Shown here one piece after another: positions 42,702 through 53,667 of a DNA stretch of 64,000 nucleotides. Below the pieces are notes generated by a model. That model was not told the origin of the DNA. It searched no databases and worked only from the letters and a program-made list of their open reading frames with translations. This DNA comes from JBHYGK01 sp051859045. GTDB lineage: Bacteria > Pseudomonadota > Gammaproteobacteria > Xanthomonadales > Xanthomonadaceae. A program made the position numbers and the translations under genes. The stretch spans positions 1 through 64,000 of the forward strand of contig JBHYGK010000058.1 in the NCBI GenBank assembly GCA_051859045.1, read 5' to 3'. Every line of letters starts with the position of its first letter. Position 1 is the first letter of the stretch.

Positions 42702-44024
42702 ATGCGACCCACCCTCCGCCGCCGCCTGCTGCGCGGTGCCTACGTCACCGTGATGCACCTGCTCGCGCCGCTGCTGCTCTACCACCTGGTGTGGCGGGGC
42801 CTGCGCCAGCGCGAGTACCTGCAGCGCTGGGGCGAGCGCTTCGGCGTGGTGCCCGGGCCGAGGCGGCCCGGCGCGCTGTGGGTGCACGCGGTGTCGGTGG
42901 GCGAGGTCAACGCCGCGGTCCCGCTGGTGAACGCGATGCGCCAGCGCTGGCCCGACCGCCCGGTGGTGGTCACGACGATGACGCCCACCGGCTCGGCGCG
43001 CGTGGCCGCGATCTGGGGCCCCAAGGTCGAGCACGTCTACTGCCCCTACGACCTGCCGTGGTCGGTGTCGGCCTTCCTCGACCACTACGCGCCGGTGGTC
43101 GGGGTGATCATGGAGACCGAGCTGTGGCCGTCGCTGCTGAGCCAGGCCGATGACCACGGGGTGCCGCTGCTGGTGGTCAACGCGCGGCTGTCGGCGCGCT
43201 CGCTCCGCGGCTACCGCCTGATCCGGCCGCTGGTGGGGCTGGCGCTGGACGCGGTCTGGCGGATCGCCGCGCAGAGCCACGCCGACGCCGAGCGCTACGT
43301 GCGGCTGGGGGCCGATCCCGCGCGCGTGCTGTGGACGGGCAACCTCAAGTTCGACCAGCCGCTCGCGCCCGGCCTCGCCGAGCAGGGGCGCGCGTGGCGC
43401 GCGGGCTGGGGCGCCGCGCGGCCGGTGTGGATCGCCGCCAGCACCCATCCCGACGAGGAGCCGCTGGTGCTGGCCGCCCACGCCGCGCTGCGCCGGGCGC
43501 ATCCCGATGCGCTGCTGCTGTGGGCGCCGCGCCACCCCGAGCGCTTCCGGGCGGTGGCGGAGGCGGCCGCCGAGGCCGGCTTCGCGCTGCGCGAGCGCCG
43601 CGCGCACGGCCTGCCCGACGCGGACACCGCGGTGTTCGTCATCGACACCCTGGGCGAGCTGATGGGCTTCTTCGCCTGCGCCGACCTGGCCTTCGTCGGC
43701 GGCAGCCTGCAGCCGATCGGCGGGCACAACGTGCTGGAGCCGGCCGCGCTCGGCGTGCCCGCCCTGGTGGGGCCGCACACCCACAACTTCATCGAGATCA
43801 CCGACCAGCTCGAGGCGGTCGGGGCGCTGCTGCGGGTCGAGGACGGCCCGGCGCTGGCGCGCCAGCTCGCCGCGCTGCTGGACGATCCCGCGCGCCGCGC
43901 GCGGATGGGCGTGGCCGGCCTGGCGCTGCTGGAAAAGGAAAAGGGTGCGCTCGCGCGCACCCTCGACCTGGTCACCACCGCCGTCGCGGCCGGGGCCGCG
44001 CGGGAGGCGGCGGCGACGCGCTGA
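42702..44024 (+). CDS. waaA: 3-deoxy-D-manno-octulosonic acid (Kdo) transferase
   Basis: This encodes 440 residues from the ATG at 42702 (a GTG lies six bases earlier). An N-terminal membrane anchor is near residues 12-30. The catalytic Glu region is HAVSVGEVNAAVPLVNAMRQ, followed by VVVTTMTPTGSARVAAIWG, VPLLVVNARLSARSLRGYRL, WIAASTHPDEEPLVLAAHAA, and FVGGSLQPIGGHNVLEPAAL. These are hallmarks of KdtA/WaaA, which transfers Kdo from CMP-Kdo to lipid IVA. It is convergent with tolC, 24 bases apart. Confidence 0.95.
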   Translation: MRPTLRRRLLRGAYVTVMHLLAPLLLYHLVWRGLRQREYLQRWGERFGVVPGPRRPGALWVHAVSVGEVNAAVPLVNAMRQRWPDRPVVVTTMTPTGSARVAAIWGPKVEHVYCPYDLPWSVSAFLDHYAPVVGVIMETELWPSLLSQADDHGVPLLVVNARLSARSLRGYRLIRPLVGLALDAVWRIAAQSHADAERYVRLGADPARVLWTGNLKFDQPLAPGLAEQGRAWRAGWGAARPVWIAASTHPDEEPLVLAAHAALRRAHPDALLLWAPRHPERFRAVAEAAAEAGFALRERRAHGLPDADTAVFVIDTLGELMGFFACADLAFVGGSLQPIGGHNVLEPAALGVPALVGPHTHNFIEITDQLEAVGALLRVEDGPALARQLAALLDDPARRARMGVAGLALLEKEKGALARTLDLVTTAVAAGAAREAAATR

Positions 44025-44048
44025 GCGCGCCGCCCCGCCGTCCCCGGC

Positions 44049-45515
44049 TCACTCGGCGCGGGGCGCCGGCTCGAGCGCGCCGCGCGCGTTCGGGACCATC
44101 GGCTCGTCGCCCTCGGCCTGCTCCAGCAGGGCGTCGGCGTCGGTGCTCAGCAGCGCGTTGACCGCCTGCAGGTCCTCGAAGGTGACGCTGCCGCTGGCGG
44201 CCTTCAGGCGCAGGCCGTTGACCAGGAACACGTGGCGGGCGTTGGCGAATTCGCGCTGCGCGGCGAAGAGCTGCTGCTGCGAGAGCAGCACGTCGACGAT
44301 CGTGCGGGTGCCGACTTCCAGGCCGGCTTCGGTGGACTCGTAGGCGCTGCGGGCCGAGATCACGGCCTGGCGGCGGGCCTCGATCTCGGAGATGCCGGCC
44401 ACCACCGAGCGGTGCGCGGTGCGGGTGGTGCGGGCGACCGAGCGGCGCTGCTGCTCGAAGCGCTCGGCGGCCGCATCGCGGCTGTAGATGGCCTGGCGCA
44501 CGCCGGACTGGGTGGCGCCGCCGGCGAAGATCGGCACGGTCAGCGTCACGCCGACGCGGGTGTCGATGGAGCTGTTGTCGAAGTTGTTGACGACGTTGGT
44601 GAGGCGATTGGTGGAGTCGCCCCAGCCGCCGGACTCGCCGTGGCTGATGCTGGCGCCCAGCGTCGGCAGGTGCGCGGCGCGGGCGGTGCGGATGTCGGCC
44701 TCGGCGGCCTCCGCGGCGAGCTTGGCGCTCAGCAGCGAGGGGTTGAGCTCGAGCGCGGAGTTCACCCACGCGTCCTGCTCGGCCGGGGTCGGCAGGGTGG
44801 GCTGGTAGTCGAGGCTCAGGCCGCGCAGGCCCTCGAGCGGCTCGCCGGTGATCTCGGTGAGGGCCTCGCGGGCGTCCTCGAGGGCGTTGGCCGACGCGAT
44901 CGCGCGGGCGCGGGCGCTGTCGTAGCTGGCGCGGGCCTCGTAGACGTCGGTGATCGGCGCGAGGCCGACCTCGAGGCGGCGCTCGGCCTGGTCGAGCTGG
45001 CGGCGCACCGCGCGCTCCTCGGCGCGGGCCGAGGCCAGGGTCTCGATCGAGGTCAGCACGTTGAAGTAAGCCTCGGCGACGCGGACCACCAGCTGCTGCT
45101 CGGCGGCGGCGTAGTCGTAGTCGGCGGCGTTGGCGCGCAGCCGGCTGGACTGCAGGCGGGTGTAGTTGGCGTGGTCGTAGAGCGACTGCTGCAGGCTGAT
45201 GGTCCAGCTGCGCGAGGACGACTCGCTCTCGCTGCTCGAGGGCGGCAGCGGGGTGCCGCCGAAGACCTGGCTGCCCTCGCTCTCGCCGTCGGAGCGGCCG
45301 TAGGTGCCCGAGCCGGACACGAAGGGCAGCAGCGCCGCGCGGGCCTGGTTCACGCCCTCGCCGGTGGCGTTGCGCTGGGCGTCGGAGCCGGCCAGCACGG
45401 GGTCGCCTTCGCGCGCGAGCTCGTAGGCGTTCACGAGGTCGGCCGCGGCGGCGGGGCCGGCGAGCGCGACGGAGGCCAGGATGGCCAGGCAAAGCGGGCG
45501 GAGGCGGAGGGACAT
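44049..45515 (-). CDS. tolC: TolC-family outer membrane channel protein
   Basis: This encodes 488 residues from the ATG at 45515, with a signal peptide ending AGPAAAA near residue 24. It has the two-fold repeated helical hairpin of TolC: NAYELAREGDPVLAGSDAQR, AEAYFNVLTSIETLASARAE, then EVGLAPITDVYEARASYDSA in the first half, matched by EVGTRTIVDVLLSQQQLFAA and QREFANARHVFLVNGLRLK in the second. It forms the outer-membrane exit duct for type I secretion and RND pumps. It lies downstream of pcm and near the RND adaptor and pump genes, for which it may serve as the exit channel. Confidence 0.93.
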   Translation of the reverse strand: MSLRLRPLCLAILASVALAGPAAAADLVNAYELAREGDPVLAGSDAQRNATGEGVNQARAALLPFVSGSGTYGRSDGESEGSQVFGGTPLPPSSSESESSSRSWTISLQQSLYDHANYTRLQSSRLRANAADYDYAAAEQQLVVRVAEAYFNVLTSIETLASARAEERAVRRQLDQAERRLEVGLAPITDVYEARASYDSARARAIASANALEDAREALTEITGEPLEGLRGLSLDYQPTLPTPAEQDAWVNSALELNPSLLSAKLAAEAAEADIRTARAAHLPTLGASISHGESGGWGDSTNRLTNVVNNFDNSSIDTRVGVTLTVPIFAGGATQSGVRQAIYSRDAAAERFEQQRRSVARTTRTAHRSVVAGISEIEARRQAVISARSAYESTEAGLEVGTRTIVDVLLSQQQLFAAQREFANARHVFLVNGLRLKAASGSVTFEDLQAVNALLSTDADALLEQAEGDEPMVPNARGALEPAPRAE

Positions 45516-45568
45516 GGGACGATCCTGTGGGGGAGGGGTCGGGCGGTGCGTGGGGGCGGTGCGGTGGA

Positions 45569-46222
45569 TCAGAGCGAGAAGCGCGCCACCGGGGCCGCGC
45601 CGCGCAGGTAGGCGACGTCGGTCTCGAACAGGCTCTCGCGCACCAGCGCCTCGCCGCGGCGGGTCAGGCACACGGCCTCCTGCGCGGGCGAGTCGCCGAG
45701 GATCACGAACAGCCGGCCGCCCTCGCGCAGCCAGCCGCCGAAGGCCTCCGGCAGCGTGGCGCAGGCGCCGGTGACGGCGATCGCGTCGAACTGGCGGCCG
45801 GGCTGCCAGGCGAACGCGTCGGCCTGCTCGAGGCGGACGTTGCCGATGCCGGCGCGCGCGAGCTGGGCGCCGGCGCGCTCGAGGAAGTCGGGGTGCACGT
45901 CGATGCTGGTGACCGCGCGGGCCAGGCGGGCCAGGCAGGCGGTGATGAAGCCGCTGCCGGTGCCGACCTCGAGCACGTCGTCTTCCGGCTTGAGGTCGAG
46001 CGCCTGCAGCAGGCGGCCCTCGAGCACCGGCTTGAACATGTGCTCGCCATGCTCCAGCGGCAGCGCCAGGTCGGCGAAGGCGAGCTTGCGGTGGCGCGCC
46101 GGGACGTAGTCCTCGCGGGCGATCGCGCTCAGCGCGTCGAGCACGCGCGGGTCCAGCACCTCCCAGGGGCGGACCTGCTGCTCGACCATGGCGTGGCGTG
46201 CCTGTTCGAAGTCGATGGGCAT
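45569..46222 (-). CDS. Protein-L-isoaspartate O-methyltransferase family protein
   Basis: This encodes 217 residues from the ATG at 46222. It has the PCMT pattern: ARHAMVEQQVRPWEVLDPRV, REDYVPARHRKLAFADLALP, then LEHGEHMFKPVLEGRLLQAL, and motif I DDVLEVGTGSGFITACLARL. The family repairs isoaspartyl damage using SAM. The subgroup beside tolC in Xanthomonadaceae is somewhat diverged (GEHMFKP instead of the usual QTISQP), so true isoaspartate activity is uncertain and no symbol is given. It lies 53 bases before tolC on the same strand. Confidence 0.85.
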   Translation of the reverse strand: MPIDFEQARHAMVEQQVRPWEVLDPRVLDALSAIAREDYVPARHRKLAFADLALPLEHGEHMFKPVLEGRLLQALDLKPEDDVLEVGTGSGFITACLARLARAVTSIDVHPDFLERAGAQLARAGIGNVRLEQADAFAWQPGRQFDAIAVTGACATLPEAFGGWLREGGRLFVILGDSPAQEAVCLTRRGEALVRESLFETDVAYLRGAAPVARFSL

Positions 46223-46254
46223 CGGGCTAAATCCTTGAAACGACAGGGCTGGAA

Positions 46255-46283
46255 AGTGTACGGCGGGCCCCGTCCACGCGGAA
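46255..46283 (-). promoter_or_regulatory. Sigma-70-like promoter for pcm-tolC
   Basis: On the minus strand, TTCCGC (46283-46278), 17 bases, TACACT (46260-46255), about 33 bases before the ATG at 46222. The -10 is good and the -35 weak. This suggests that pcm and tolC are transcribed separately from tetR. Confidence 0.4.
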
Positions 46284-46345
46284 GCGGAGCATTCCCGTCG
46301 GGACGGGCCGGGCCGAGTGCTGGAAGTCACCGGGCCGGATGGCCA

Positions 46346-47020
46346 TCAGGCCTCCCCGCGGCGGCCGTAGGCGCGCAGGAACAGCTCGACGGTGGCCTGC
46401 AGGTGGGCCTCGACCTGGTCCGGCTCCAGCGGCTCGGTGCAGCCGCACAGCATCCGGGCGTGCAGCTCGCCCTTGAGCAGGCAGAAGAACTGCGAGGCGG
46501 CGCGCTCGACGTCGGGCACCTCGAGGTCGCCGGCGGCGATGTGGCCGTGCAGGAAGCGGGCGAACACCTCGTGGGTGCGCTGCGGGCCGATCTCCCAGAA
46601 CAGCGCCGGCAGCCGGGAGTCCGCCGGCAGCGACTGGCTGGCCATCAGCCGGTGCACCACCAGGGCGTCCTCGCTGGTGACCATGGCGAAGAAGGCGCGG
46701 GCGATGTCGGTGAGCTGGCGGCGCACGCCGCCGCGCAGGTCGGGCATGAACAGCGAGGGCGGCAGCACCGCCTCGACCTTGGCCCGGATCGCCTCCGCGA
46801 ACAGCGTCTCCTTGTCGGAGAAGTGGCTGTAGACGGTGAGCTTGGACACGCCGGCCTCGGCCGCGATGGCGTCCATGCTCACGCCCTCGTAGCCCAGGCG
46901 CGGGAACATCGCCTTCGCGGCCTCGAGGATCGCGGCGCGCTTGCCGGGGTCCTTGGGGCGGCCGGCGCCGCGCGGGGCGGCGGGGGTCGGGGCGGTGGCG
47001 CGGGAGGCGGAAGCGGTCAT
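46346..47020 (-). CDS. TetR/AcrR-family transcriptional regulator
   Basis: This encodes 224 residues with an extra Thr/Ala/Pro N terminus. The TetR DNA-binding domain is GKRAAILEAAKAMFPRLGYE then GVSMDAIAAEAGVSKLTVYS and HFSDKETLFAEAIRAKVEA (helix-turn-helix around residues 48-70). The C-terminal ligand-binding half includes VRRQLTDIARAFFAMVTSED and HEVFARFLHGHIAAGDLEVP, resembling AefR/efflux regulators. It is divergent from the RND efflux adaptor gene with a 78-bp gap that holds a CTAGACTAG dyad, so it is probably the local repressor of the pump. Confidence 0.9.
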   Translation of the reverse strand: MTASASRATAPTPAAPRGAGRPKDPGKRAAILEAAKAMFPRLGYEGVSMDAIAAEAGVSKLTVYSHFSDKETLFAEAIRAKVEAVLPPSLFMPDLRGGVRRQLTDIARAFFAMVTSEDALVVHRLMASQSLPADSRLPALFWEIGPQRTHEVFARFLHGHIAAGDLEVPDVERAASQFFCLLKGELHARMLCGCTEPLEPDQVEAHLQATVELFLRAYGRRGEA

Positions 47021-47030
47021 AGGGCGGCAA

Positions 47031-47060
47031 TACTAGACTAGCGAGTGTTGAAATTATACC
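47031..47060. promoter_or_regulatory. Divergent tetR-RND operator/promoter region
   Basis: The 78-bp gap is unusually AT-rich for this genome. It contains the near-palindrome CTAG-A-CTAG (47033-47041), TTGAAA (47048-47053) and TTATAC (47054-47059). A TetR-type repressor would bind the dyad and block one or both divergent promoters. The exact -10/-35 assignment is unclear. Confidence 0.45.
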
Positions 47061-47098
47061 GTGCGCCACCGGATGCTGCCTCCCCCTGCGAGATCCCG

Positions 47099-48298
47099 AT
47101 GACCTCCTCCCGCTCCCGCCGCGTGCCCGCCGTCGCCCCGCGCCCCGCCCTCGCGCCCGTCCGCGGCCCCGTCCGCTGGATCGCGGCGGCCGGCCTGTTG
47201 GCGGCCCTCGCGGCCTGCGGGCCGGCCCCGGCCCCGGTCGAGGTGGCGCGCCCGGTGCTGGTGGTGCAGGTGGCCCCGGACGCGGCCGGCGGGGCCTCGG
47301 CCTATCCGGGCGAGGTCCGCGCGCGGCACGAGCCGGCGCTGGCGTTCCGGATCCCGGGCAAGCTGGCGTCGCGCGAGGTGGACGTGGGGGCGCGCGTCGA
47401 GGCCGGCCAGGTGCTGGCCCGGCTCGATCCCGCCGACACCGGCCTGCAGCGCGACGCCGCGGCCGCCGAGCTGGTGGCCGCCGAGGCCGACCTGGCCCGC
47501 GCCCGCGCCGACTTCGAGCGCTTCCGCGACCTGGTCGAGCGCCAGGTCGTCTCGCGCTCGCAGTTCGAGGGCCAGCAGGCCGCGTTCCGCGCGGCCGAGG
47601 CGCGGGTGCTGCAGGCCCGGGCCCAGGCCGAGGTGGCCCGCAACCAGGCCGGCTACGCCGAGCTGCGCGCGCCGGCCGCCGGCGTGATCGCCCAGCGCCT
47701 GGTCGAGGCCGGCCAGGTGGTGGCCGCGGGCCAGACCGCGTTCGTGCTCGCCGAGGACGGCGAGCGCGAGGTCGTGATCGCGCTGCCCGAGACCCAGGCG
47801 CGGGCCTTCGCCCCGGGCCGCGAGGTGCTCGTGGAGCTCTGGGCCACGCCCGGCCGCCACCTGCGCGGCGTGGTCCGCGAGGTCGCGCCGGCCGCCGATG
47901 CGGCCAGCCGCACCTTCGCCGCCCGGGTCACGATCGACGCGCCCGGCGTGGCCGTCGACGTCGGCCAGAGCGCGCGGGTGCTGGTGGTCGGCGAGCACGC
48001 CGGCGACCTCGCGCTGCCGCTGTCGGCCCTGCAGGGCGAGGGCGGCGAGGCCTCGGTGTGGCTGGTGCAGGCCGACGCCGCGGGCGTGGCCCGCGTGGTC
48101 CGCCGCGCGGTGCGCACCGGCGCCTACGGGCAGGCGCACGTGCCGGTGCTCGACGGCGTGCGCGCCGGCGACTGGGTGGTCGCCGCCGGCGGCCACCTGC
48201 TGCGCGAGGGCCAGGCCGTGCGCCCGGTGGATCGCGACGACCGCCCGGTGCCGCTGCACGCGGCCGCCGACGCCCCCGCCGCCGCGCCGACCCCCTGA
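47099..48298 (+). CDS. RND efflux periplasmic adaptor (membrane fusion) lipoprotein
   Basis: This encodes 399 residues from the ATG at 47099. The signal peptide ends in a lipobox, LAALAACGP (Cys about residue 40), so it is lipid-anchored. The order is typical of HlyD/AcrA-type adaptors: barrel-sandwich entry ALAFRIPGKLASREVDVGAR, a lipoyl half VEAGQVLARLDPADTGLQ, a helical hairpin with AEADLARARADFERFRDLVE, and LRAPAAGVIAQRLVEAGQVV. A beta-barrel domain follows. It lies 11 bases before the RND pump gene and divergent from tetR. TolC at 44049 may complete the tripartite pump. Confidence 0.92.
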   Translation: MTSSRSRRVPAVAPRPALAPVRGPVRWIAAAGLLAALAACGPAPAPVEVARPVLVVQVAPDAAGGASAYPGEVRARHEPALAFRIPGKLASREVDVGARVEAGQVLARLDPADTGLQRDAAAAELVAAEADLARARADFERFRDLVERQVVSRSQFEGQQAAFRAAEARVLQARAQAEVARNQAGYAELRAPAAGVIAQRLVEAGQVVAAGQTAFVLAEDGEREVVIALPETQARAFAPGREVLVELWATPGRHLRGVVREVAPAADAASRTFAARVTIDAPGVAVDVGQSARVLVVGEHAGDLALPLSALQGEGGEASVWLVQADAAGVARVVRRAVRTGAYGQAHVPVLDGVRAGDWVVAAGGHLLREGQAVRPVDRDDRPVPLHAAADAPAAAPTP

Positions 48299-48309
48299 GG
48301 CCCGACGCC

Positions 48310-51300
48310 ATGGGCAGCCGCTTCAACCTCTCCGAATGGGCGCTGGCGAACCGCCCGCTGGTGCTCTACGCCATCCTCGTGTTCGCGGTGATCGGGGCCT
48401 GGAGCTACGCCCGCCTCGGCCAGTCCGAGGACCCGCCGTTCACGTTCAAGGCGATGGTGATTCGCACCGACTGGCCCGGCGCCACCGCCGACGAGGTCGC
48501 GCGCCAGGTCACCGAGCGCATCGAGCGCAGCCTGCTCGACACCGGGCAGTACGAGTTCATCCGCGCGTGGTCGCGGCCCGGGCAGTCGCAGGTGATCTTC
48601 GTCGCCCGCGACTCGCTGCACTCCGACCAGATCCCCGACGTGTTCTACCAGGTGCGCAAGAAGGTCGGCGACCTGCGCCCGAGGCTGCCGGCCGGCGTGG
48701 TCGGGCCGTTCTTCAACGACGAGTTCGGCGACACCTTCGGCAACCTCTACGCGCTCTCGGGCGAGGACTTCGACTACCGCACCCTCGAGCGCTACGCCGA
48801 GCGCCTCGAGCTGGCGCTGCTGCGGGTGCCGGACGTGGCCAAGGTCGAGCTGATCGGCCGCCAGGACGAGAAGATCTTCATCGAGCTCGACAACACCCGC
48901 GCCGCCACCCTCGGCGTGCCGCTGCACGCCGTGCAGCAGGCGCTCGACGAGCAGAACGCGGTGGTGCCCACCGGCTTCTTCGAGACCCCGAGCGACCGCG
49001 TGCAGCTGCGCGTGGACGGGCGCTTCGAGACCGTCGAGCAGATCCGCGCCTTCCCGATCCGGGTCGGCGAGCGCACCTTCCGGCTCGAGGACGTGGCCAC
49101 GGTGCGGCGCGGCTTCGCCGACCCGCCGGCGCCGCGGATGCGCTTCATGGCCGACGACGCGATCGGCCTGGCGGTGGCGATGAAGCCCGGCGGCGACATC
49201 CTGCGCCTGGGCGAGGCGCTGGAGGCCGAGTTCGCGCGCCTGCAGCAGACCCTGCCGGCCGGCATGGAGCTGCGCAAGGTCTCCGACCAGCCCGCCGCGG
49301 TACGCGACTCGGTGGCCGAGTTCGTCAAGGCGTTGGCCGAGGCGGTGCTGATCGTGCTGCTGGTGAGCTTCTTCTCGCTGGGCGCGCGCACCGGCCTGGT
49401 GGTGGCGCTGTCGATCCCGCTGGTGCTGGCGATGACCTTCGCGGCGATGCACTACTTCGGCATCGGCCTGCACAAGATCTCGCTGGGCGCGCTCGTGGTG
49501 GCGCTGGGCCTGCTGGTGGACGACGCGATCATCGCGGTGGAGATGATGGCGGTGAAGATGGAGCAGGGCTTCGACCGCATCCGCGCGGCCAGCTTCGCCT
49601 ACACCTCCACCGCCTTCCCGATGCTCACCGGCACCCTGGTGACCGCGGCGGGCTTCCTGCCGATCGCCACCGCGCAGTCGGGCACCGGCGAATACACCCG
49701 CTCGCTGTTCCAGGTGGTGACGATCGCGCTGGTGATCAGCTGGTTCGCGGCGGTGATCTTCATCCCCTACCTCGGCTACCAGCTGCTGCCCGAGCGCGAC
49801 GCCGACGGCCGCGAGAAGGCGCCCGAGGGCCGGGTGGGGCGGGCGTTCGTGCGCTTCCAGCATGCCTTCGCGGCCGGCCTGGCGCGGATCCCGCGGGTCG
49901 GCGCCGCGGCGTCGGCGCACGTGCTCGGCGGCGGCCACGCGCACCCGGCCGGGCACCAGCACGACCCCTGGGACACGCCCTTCTACGCCCGGCTGCGGCG
50001 CGCGGTGGCGCTGTGCGTCGACCACCGCTGGCTGGTGATCGGGCTCACGCTGGCGCTGTTCGTGGGCTCGATCGCGCTGTTCCGCTTCGTGCCCCAGCAG
50101 TTCTTCCCGGCCTCCACGCGCCTGGAGCTGATGGTCGACATCGAGCTGCAGGAGGGCGCCTCGCTGCGCGCCACCGACGCCCAGGCCGCCCGCCTCGAGG
50201 CGATGCTGGCCGGCCGCGAGGGCGTGGAGAGCTTCGTGGCCTACGTCGGCACCGGCTCGCCGCGCTTCTACCTGCCGCTCGACCAGCAGCTGCCCAGCCC
50301 CAACTTCAGCCAGTTCGTGCTGCGCACCGCCGACATCGAGTCGCGCGAGGCCGTGCGCCAGTGGCTGATCGACGAGGTGGCGCCGCGCTTCCCGGCCGCG
50401 CAGGTGCGCGTGACCCGGCTCGAGAACGGCCCGCCGGTGGGCTACCCGATCCAGTACCGGGTCAGCGGCGAGCACATCGACGAGGTGCGCCGGATCGCCC
50501 GCGAGGTGGCCGACGCGGTGCGCGCCAACCCGCATACGGCCAACGTCAACCTCGACTGGGACGAGCCGAGCAAGGTGGTACGCCTGTCGCTCGACCAGGA
50601 CCGCGCCCGCGCGCTGGGCGTGAGCTCGGCGGCGCTCGCGCGCTTCCTGCAGGGCTCGCTGTCGGGCACCAGCGTCAGCACCTACCGCGAGGGCAACGCG
50701 CTGATCGAGATCCTGCTGCGCGGCCCGGGCGAGGAGCGCGACAACCTCGCCGGCCTGGCCAGCCTGGCGGTGCCCACCGCCAGCGGCGGCAGCGTGCGCC
50801 TCGACCAGGTGGCCACGCTGGAGTACGGCTTCGAGGACGGCGTGCTCTGGCATCGCAACCGCCTGCCCACCGTCACCGTGCGCGCCGACCTCTACGGCCG
50901 CGAGCTGCCCGCCACCGTGGTGTCGCAGCTGGCGCCGGTGCTGGCGCCGATCCACGCCGCGCTGCCGCCGGGCTACCTGCTGCAGACCGGCGGCACCGTC
51001 GAGGACTCGGGCAAGGGCATGGCCTCGGTGGCCGCCGGCGTGCCGCTGTTCGTGCTGGTGGTCACCACCCTGCTGATGCTGCAGCTGCGCTCGCTGCCGC
51101 GCGTGGCGATGGTGTGGCTCACCGCGCCGCTGGGCCTGGTGGGCACGGTGCTGTTCCTGCTGGTGTTCCAGGTGCCGTTCGGCTTCGTGGCGATGCTGGG
51201 CACGATCGCGCTCTCGGGCATGATCATGCGCAACTCGCTGATCCTGGTCGACCAGATCGAGCAGGACATCGCCGATGGCCACGCGCCCTGGGACGCGGTG

Positions 51301-51510
51301 ATCGAGGCCACCGTGCGGCGCTTCCGCCCGATCGTGCTGACCGCGCTGGCCGCGATCCTGGCCATGATCCCGCTGGCGCGCAGCGTGTTCTTCGGCCCGA
51401 TGGCGGTGGCGATCATGGGCGGGCTCACGGTGGCCACCGGCCTGACCGTGCTGTTCCTGCCGGCGCTGTACGCGGCCTGGTTCCGGGTGCGGCGCCCGGC
51501 CGCGGCCTGA
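48310..51510 (+). CDS. RND (HAE1-type) efflux pump permease
   Basis: A 1066-residue inner-membrane pump with twelve membrane helices in two halves and two large periplasmic loops. The proton-relay aspartates are in LGLLVDDAIIAVEMMAVKME (TM4). The first helix is LVLYAILVFAVIGAWSYARL. The second half begins LVIGLTLALFVGSIALFRFV, with TM11/12 at PMAVAIMGGLTVATGLTVLF. A His-rich segment in the central cytoplasmic loop (AHVLGGGHAHPAGHQHDPWD, near residues 536-556) is unusual. The substrate cannot be inferred. It is cotranscribed with the adaptor and controlled probably by the adjacent TetR. Confidence 0.92.
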   Translation: MGSRFNLSEWALANRPLVLYAILVFAVIGAWSYARLGQSEDPPFTFKAMVIRTDWPGATADEVARQVTERIERSLLDTGQYEFIRAWSRPGQSQVIFVARDSLHSDQIPDVFYQVRKKVGDLRPRLPAGVVGPFFNDEFGDTFGNLYALSGEDFDYRTLERYAERLELALLRVPDVAKVELIGRQDEKIFIELDNTRAATLGVPLHAVQQALDEQNAVVPTGFFETPSDRVQLRVDGRFETVEQIRAFPIRVGERTFRLEDVATVRRGFADPPAPRMRFMADDAIGLAVAMKPGGDILRLGEALEAEFARLQQTLPAGMELRKVSDQPAAVRDSVAEFVKALAEAVLIVLLVSFFSLGARTGLVVALSIPLVLAMTFAAMHYFGIGLHKISLGALVVALGLLVDDAIIAVEMMAVKMEQGFDRIRAASFAYTSTAFPMLTGTLVTAAGFLPIATAQSGTGEYTRSLFQVVTIALVISWFAAVIFIPYLGYQLLPERDADGREKAPEGRVGRAFVRFQHAFAAGLARIPRVGAAASAHVLGGGHAHPAGHQHDPWDTPFYARLRRAVALCVDHRWLVIGLTLALFVGSIALFRFVPQQFFPASTRLELMVDIELQEGASLRATDAQAARLEAMLAGREGVESFVAYVGTGSPRFYLPLDQQLPSPNFSQFVLRTADIESREAVRQWLIDEVAPRFPAAQVRVTRLENGPPVGYPIQYRVSGEHIDEVRRIAREVADAVRANPHTANVNLDWDEPSKVVRLSLDQDRARALGVSSAALARFLQGSLSGTSVSTYREGNALIEILLRGPGEERDNLAGLASLAVPTASGGSVRLDQVATLEYGFEDGVLWHRNRLPTVTVRADLYGRELPATVVSQLAPVLAPIHAALPPGYLLQTGGTVEDSGKGMASVAAGVPLFVLVVTTLLMLQLRSLPRVAMVWLTAPLGLVGTVLFLLVFQVPFGFVAMLGTIALSGMIMRNSLILVDQIEQDIADGHAPWDAVIEATVRRFRPIVLTALAAILAMIPLARSVFFGPMAVAIMGGLTVATGLTVLFLPALYAAWFRVRRPAAA

Positions 51511-51580
51511 GCGCCGCCCGCCCCGCGCCGGTCGGCCCGCGCTGGCCGCCGGCGCCCGCGCGTGCTTGAATGCGCGCCTT

Positions 51581-51660
51581 GAAGCGGGGGTGCCTGGCGA
51601 TGCCGGGCTGAGAGAGTCCCTTCGAACCTGATCTGGTTAAGGCCAGCGTAGGGAGCTTCG
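51581..51660 (+). promoter_or_regulatory. TPP (thiamine) riboswitch
   Basis: It has the THI-box core: GGGGGTGCC, then GGGCTGAGAGAGTCCCTTCGA, CCTGATCTGGTTAAGGCCAG and CGTAGGGAGC, closed by P1 arms GAAGC (51581-51585) and GCTTC (51655-51659). It lies about 90 bases before the thiC start, so thiC expression falls when thiamine pyrophosphate binds. No intrinsic terminator is evident between riboswitch and start, suggesting control at translation, which is usual in Gram-negative bacteria. Confidence 0.96.
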
Positions 51661-51748
51661 CGGCACGCGACGGCGTCGTCCCCCCGGGGCGCCGCGTCGC
51701 GCGCCCCGGCGCCGTCGCTTCGTCATGCCACGCCACAGGACGACGACG

Positions 51749-53632
<1,884 letters not shown>

Positions 53633-53667
53633 CGCGGGCGGCGGGGCGGGCGAGGCCCGCCCCCCGC

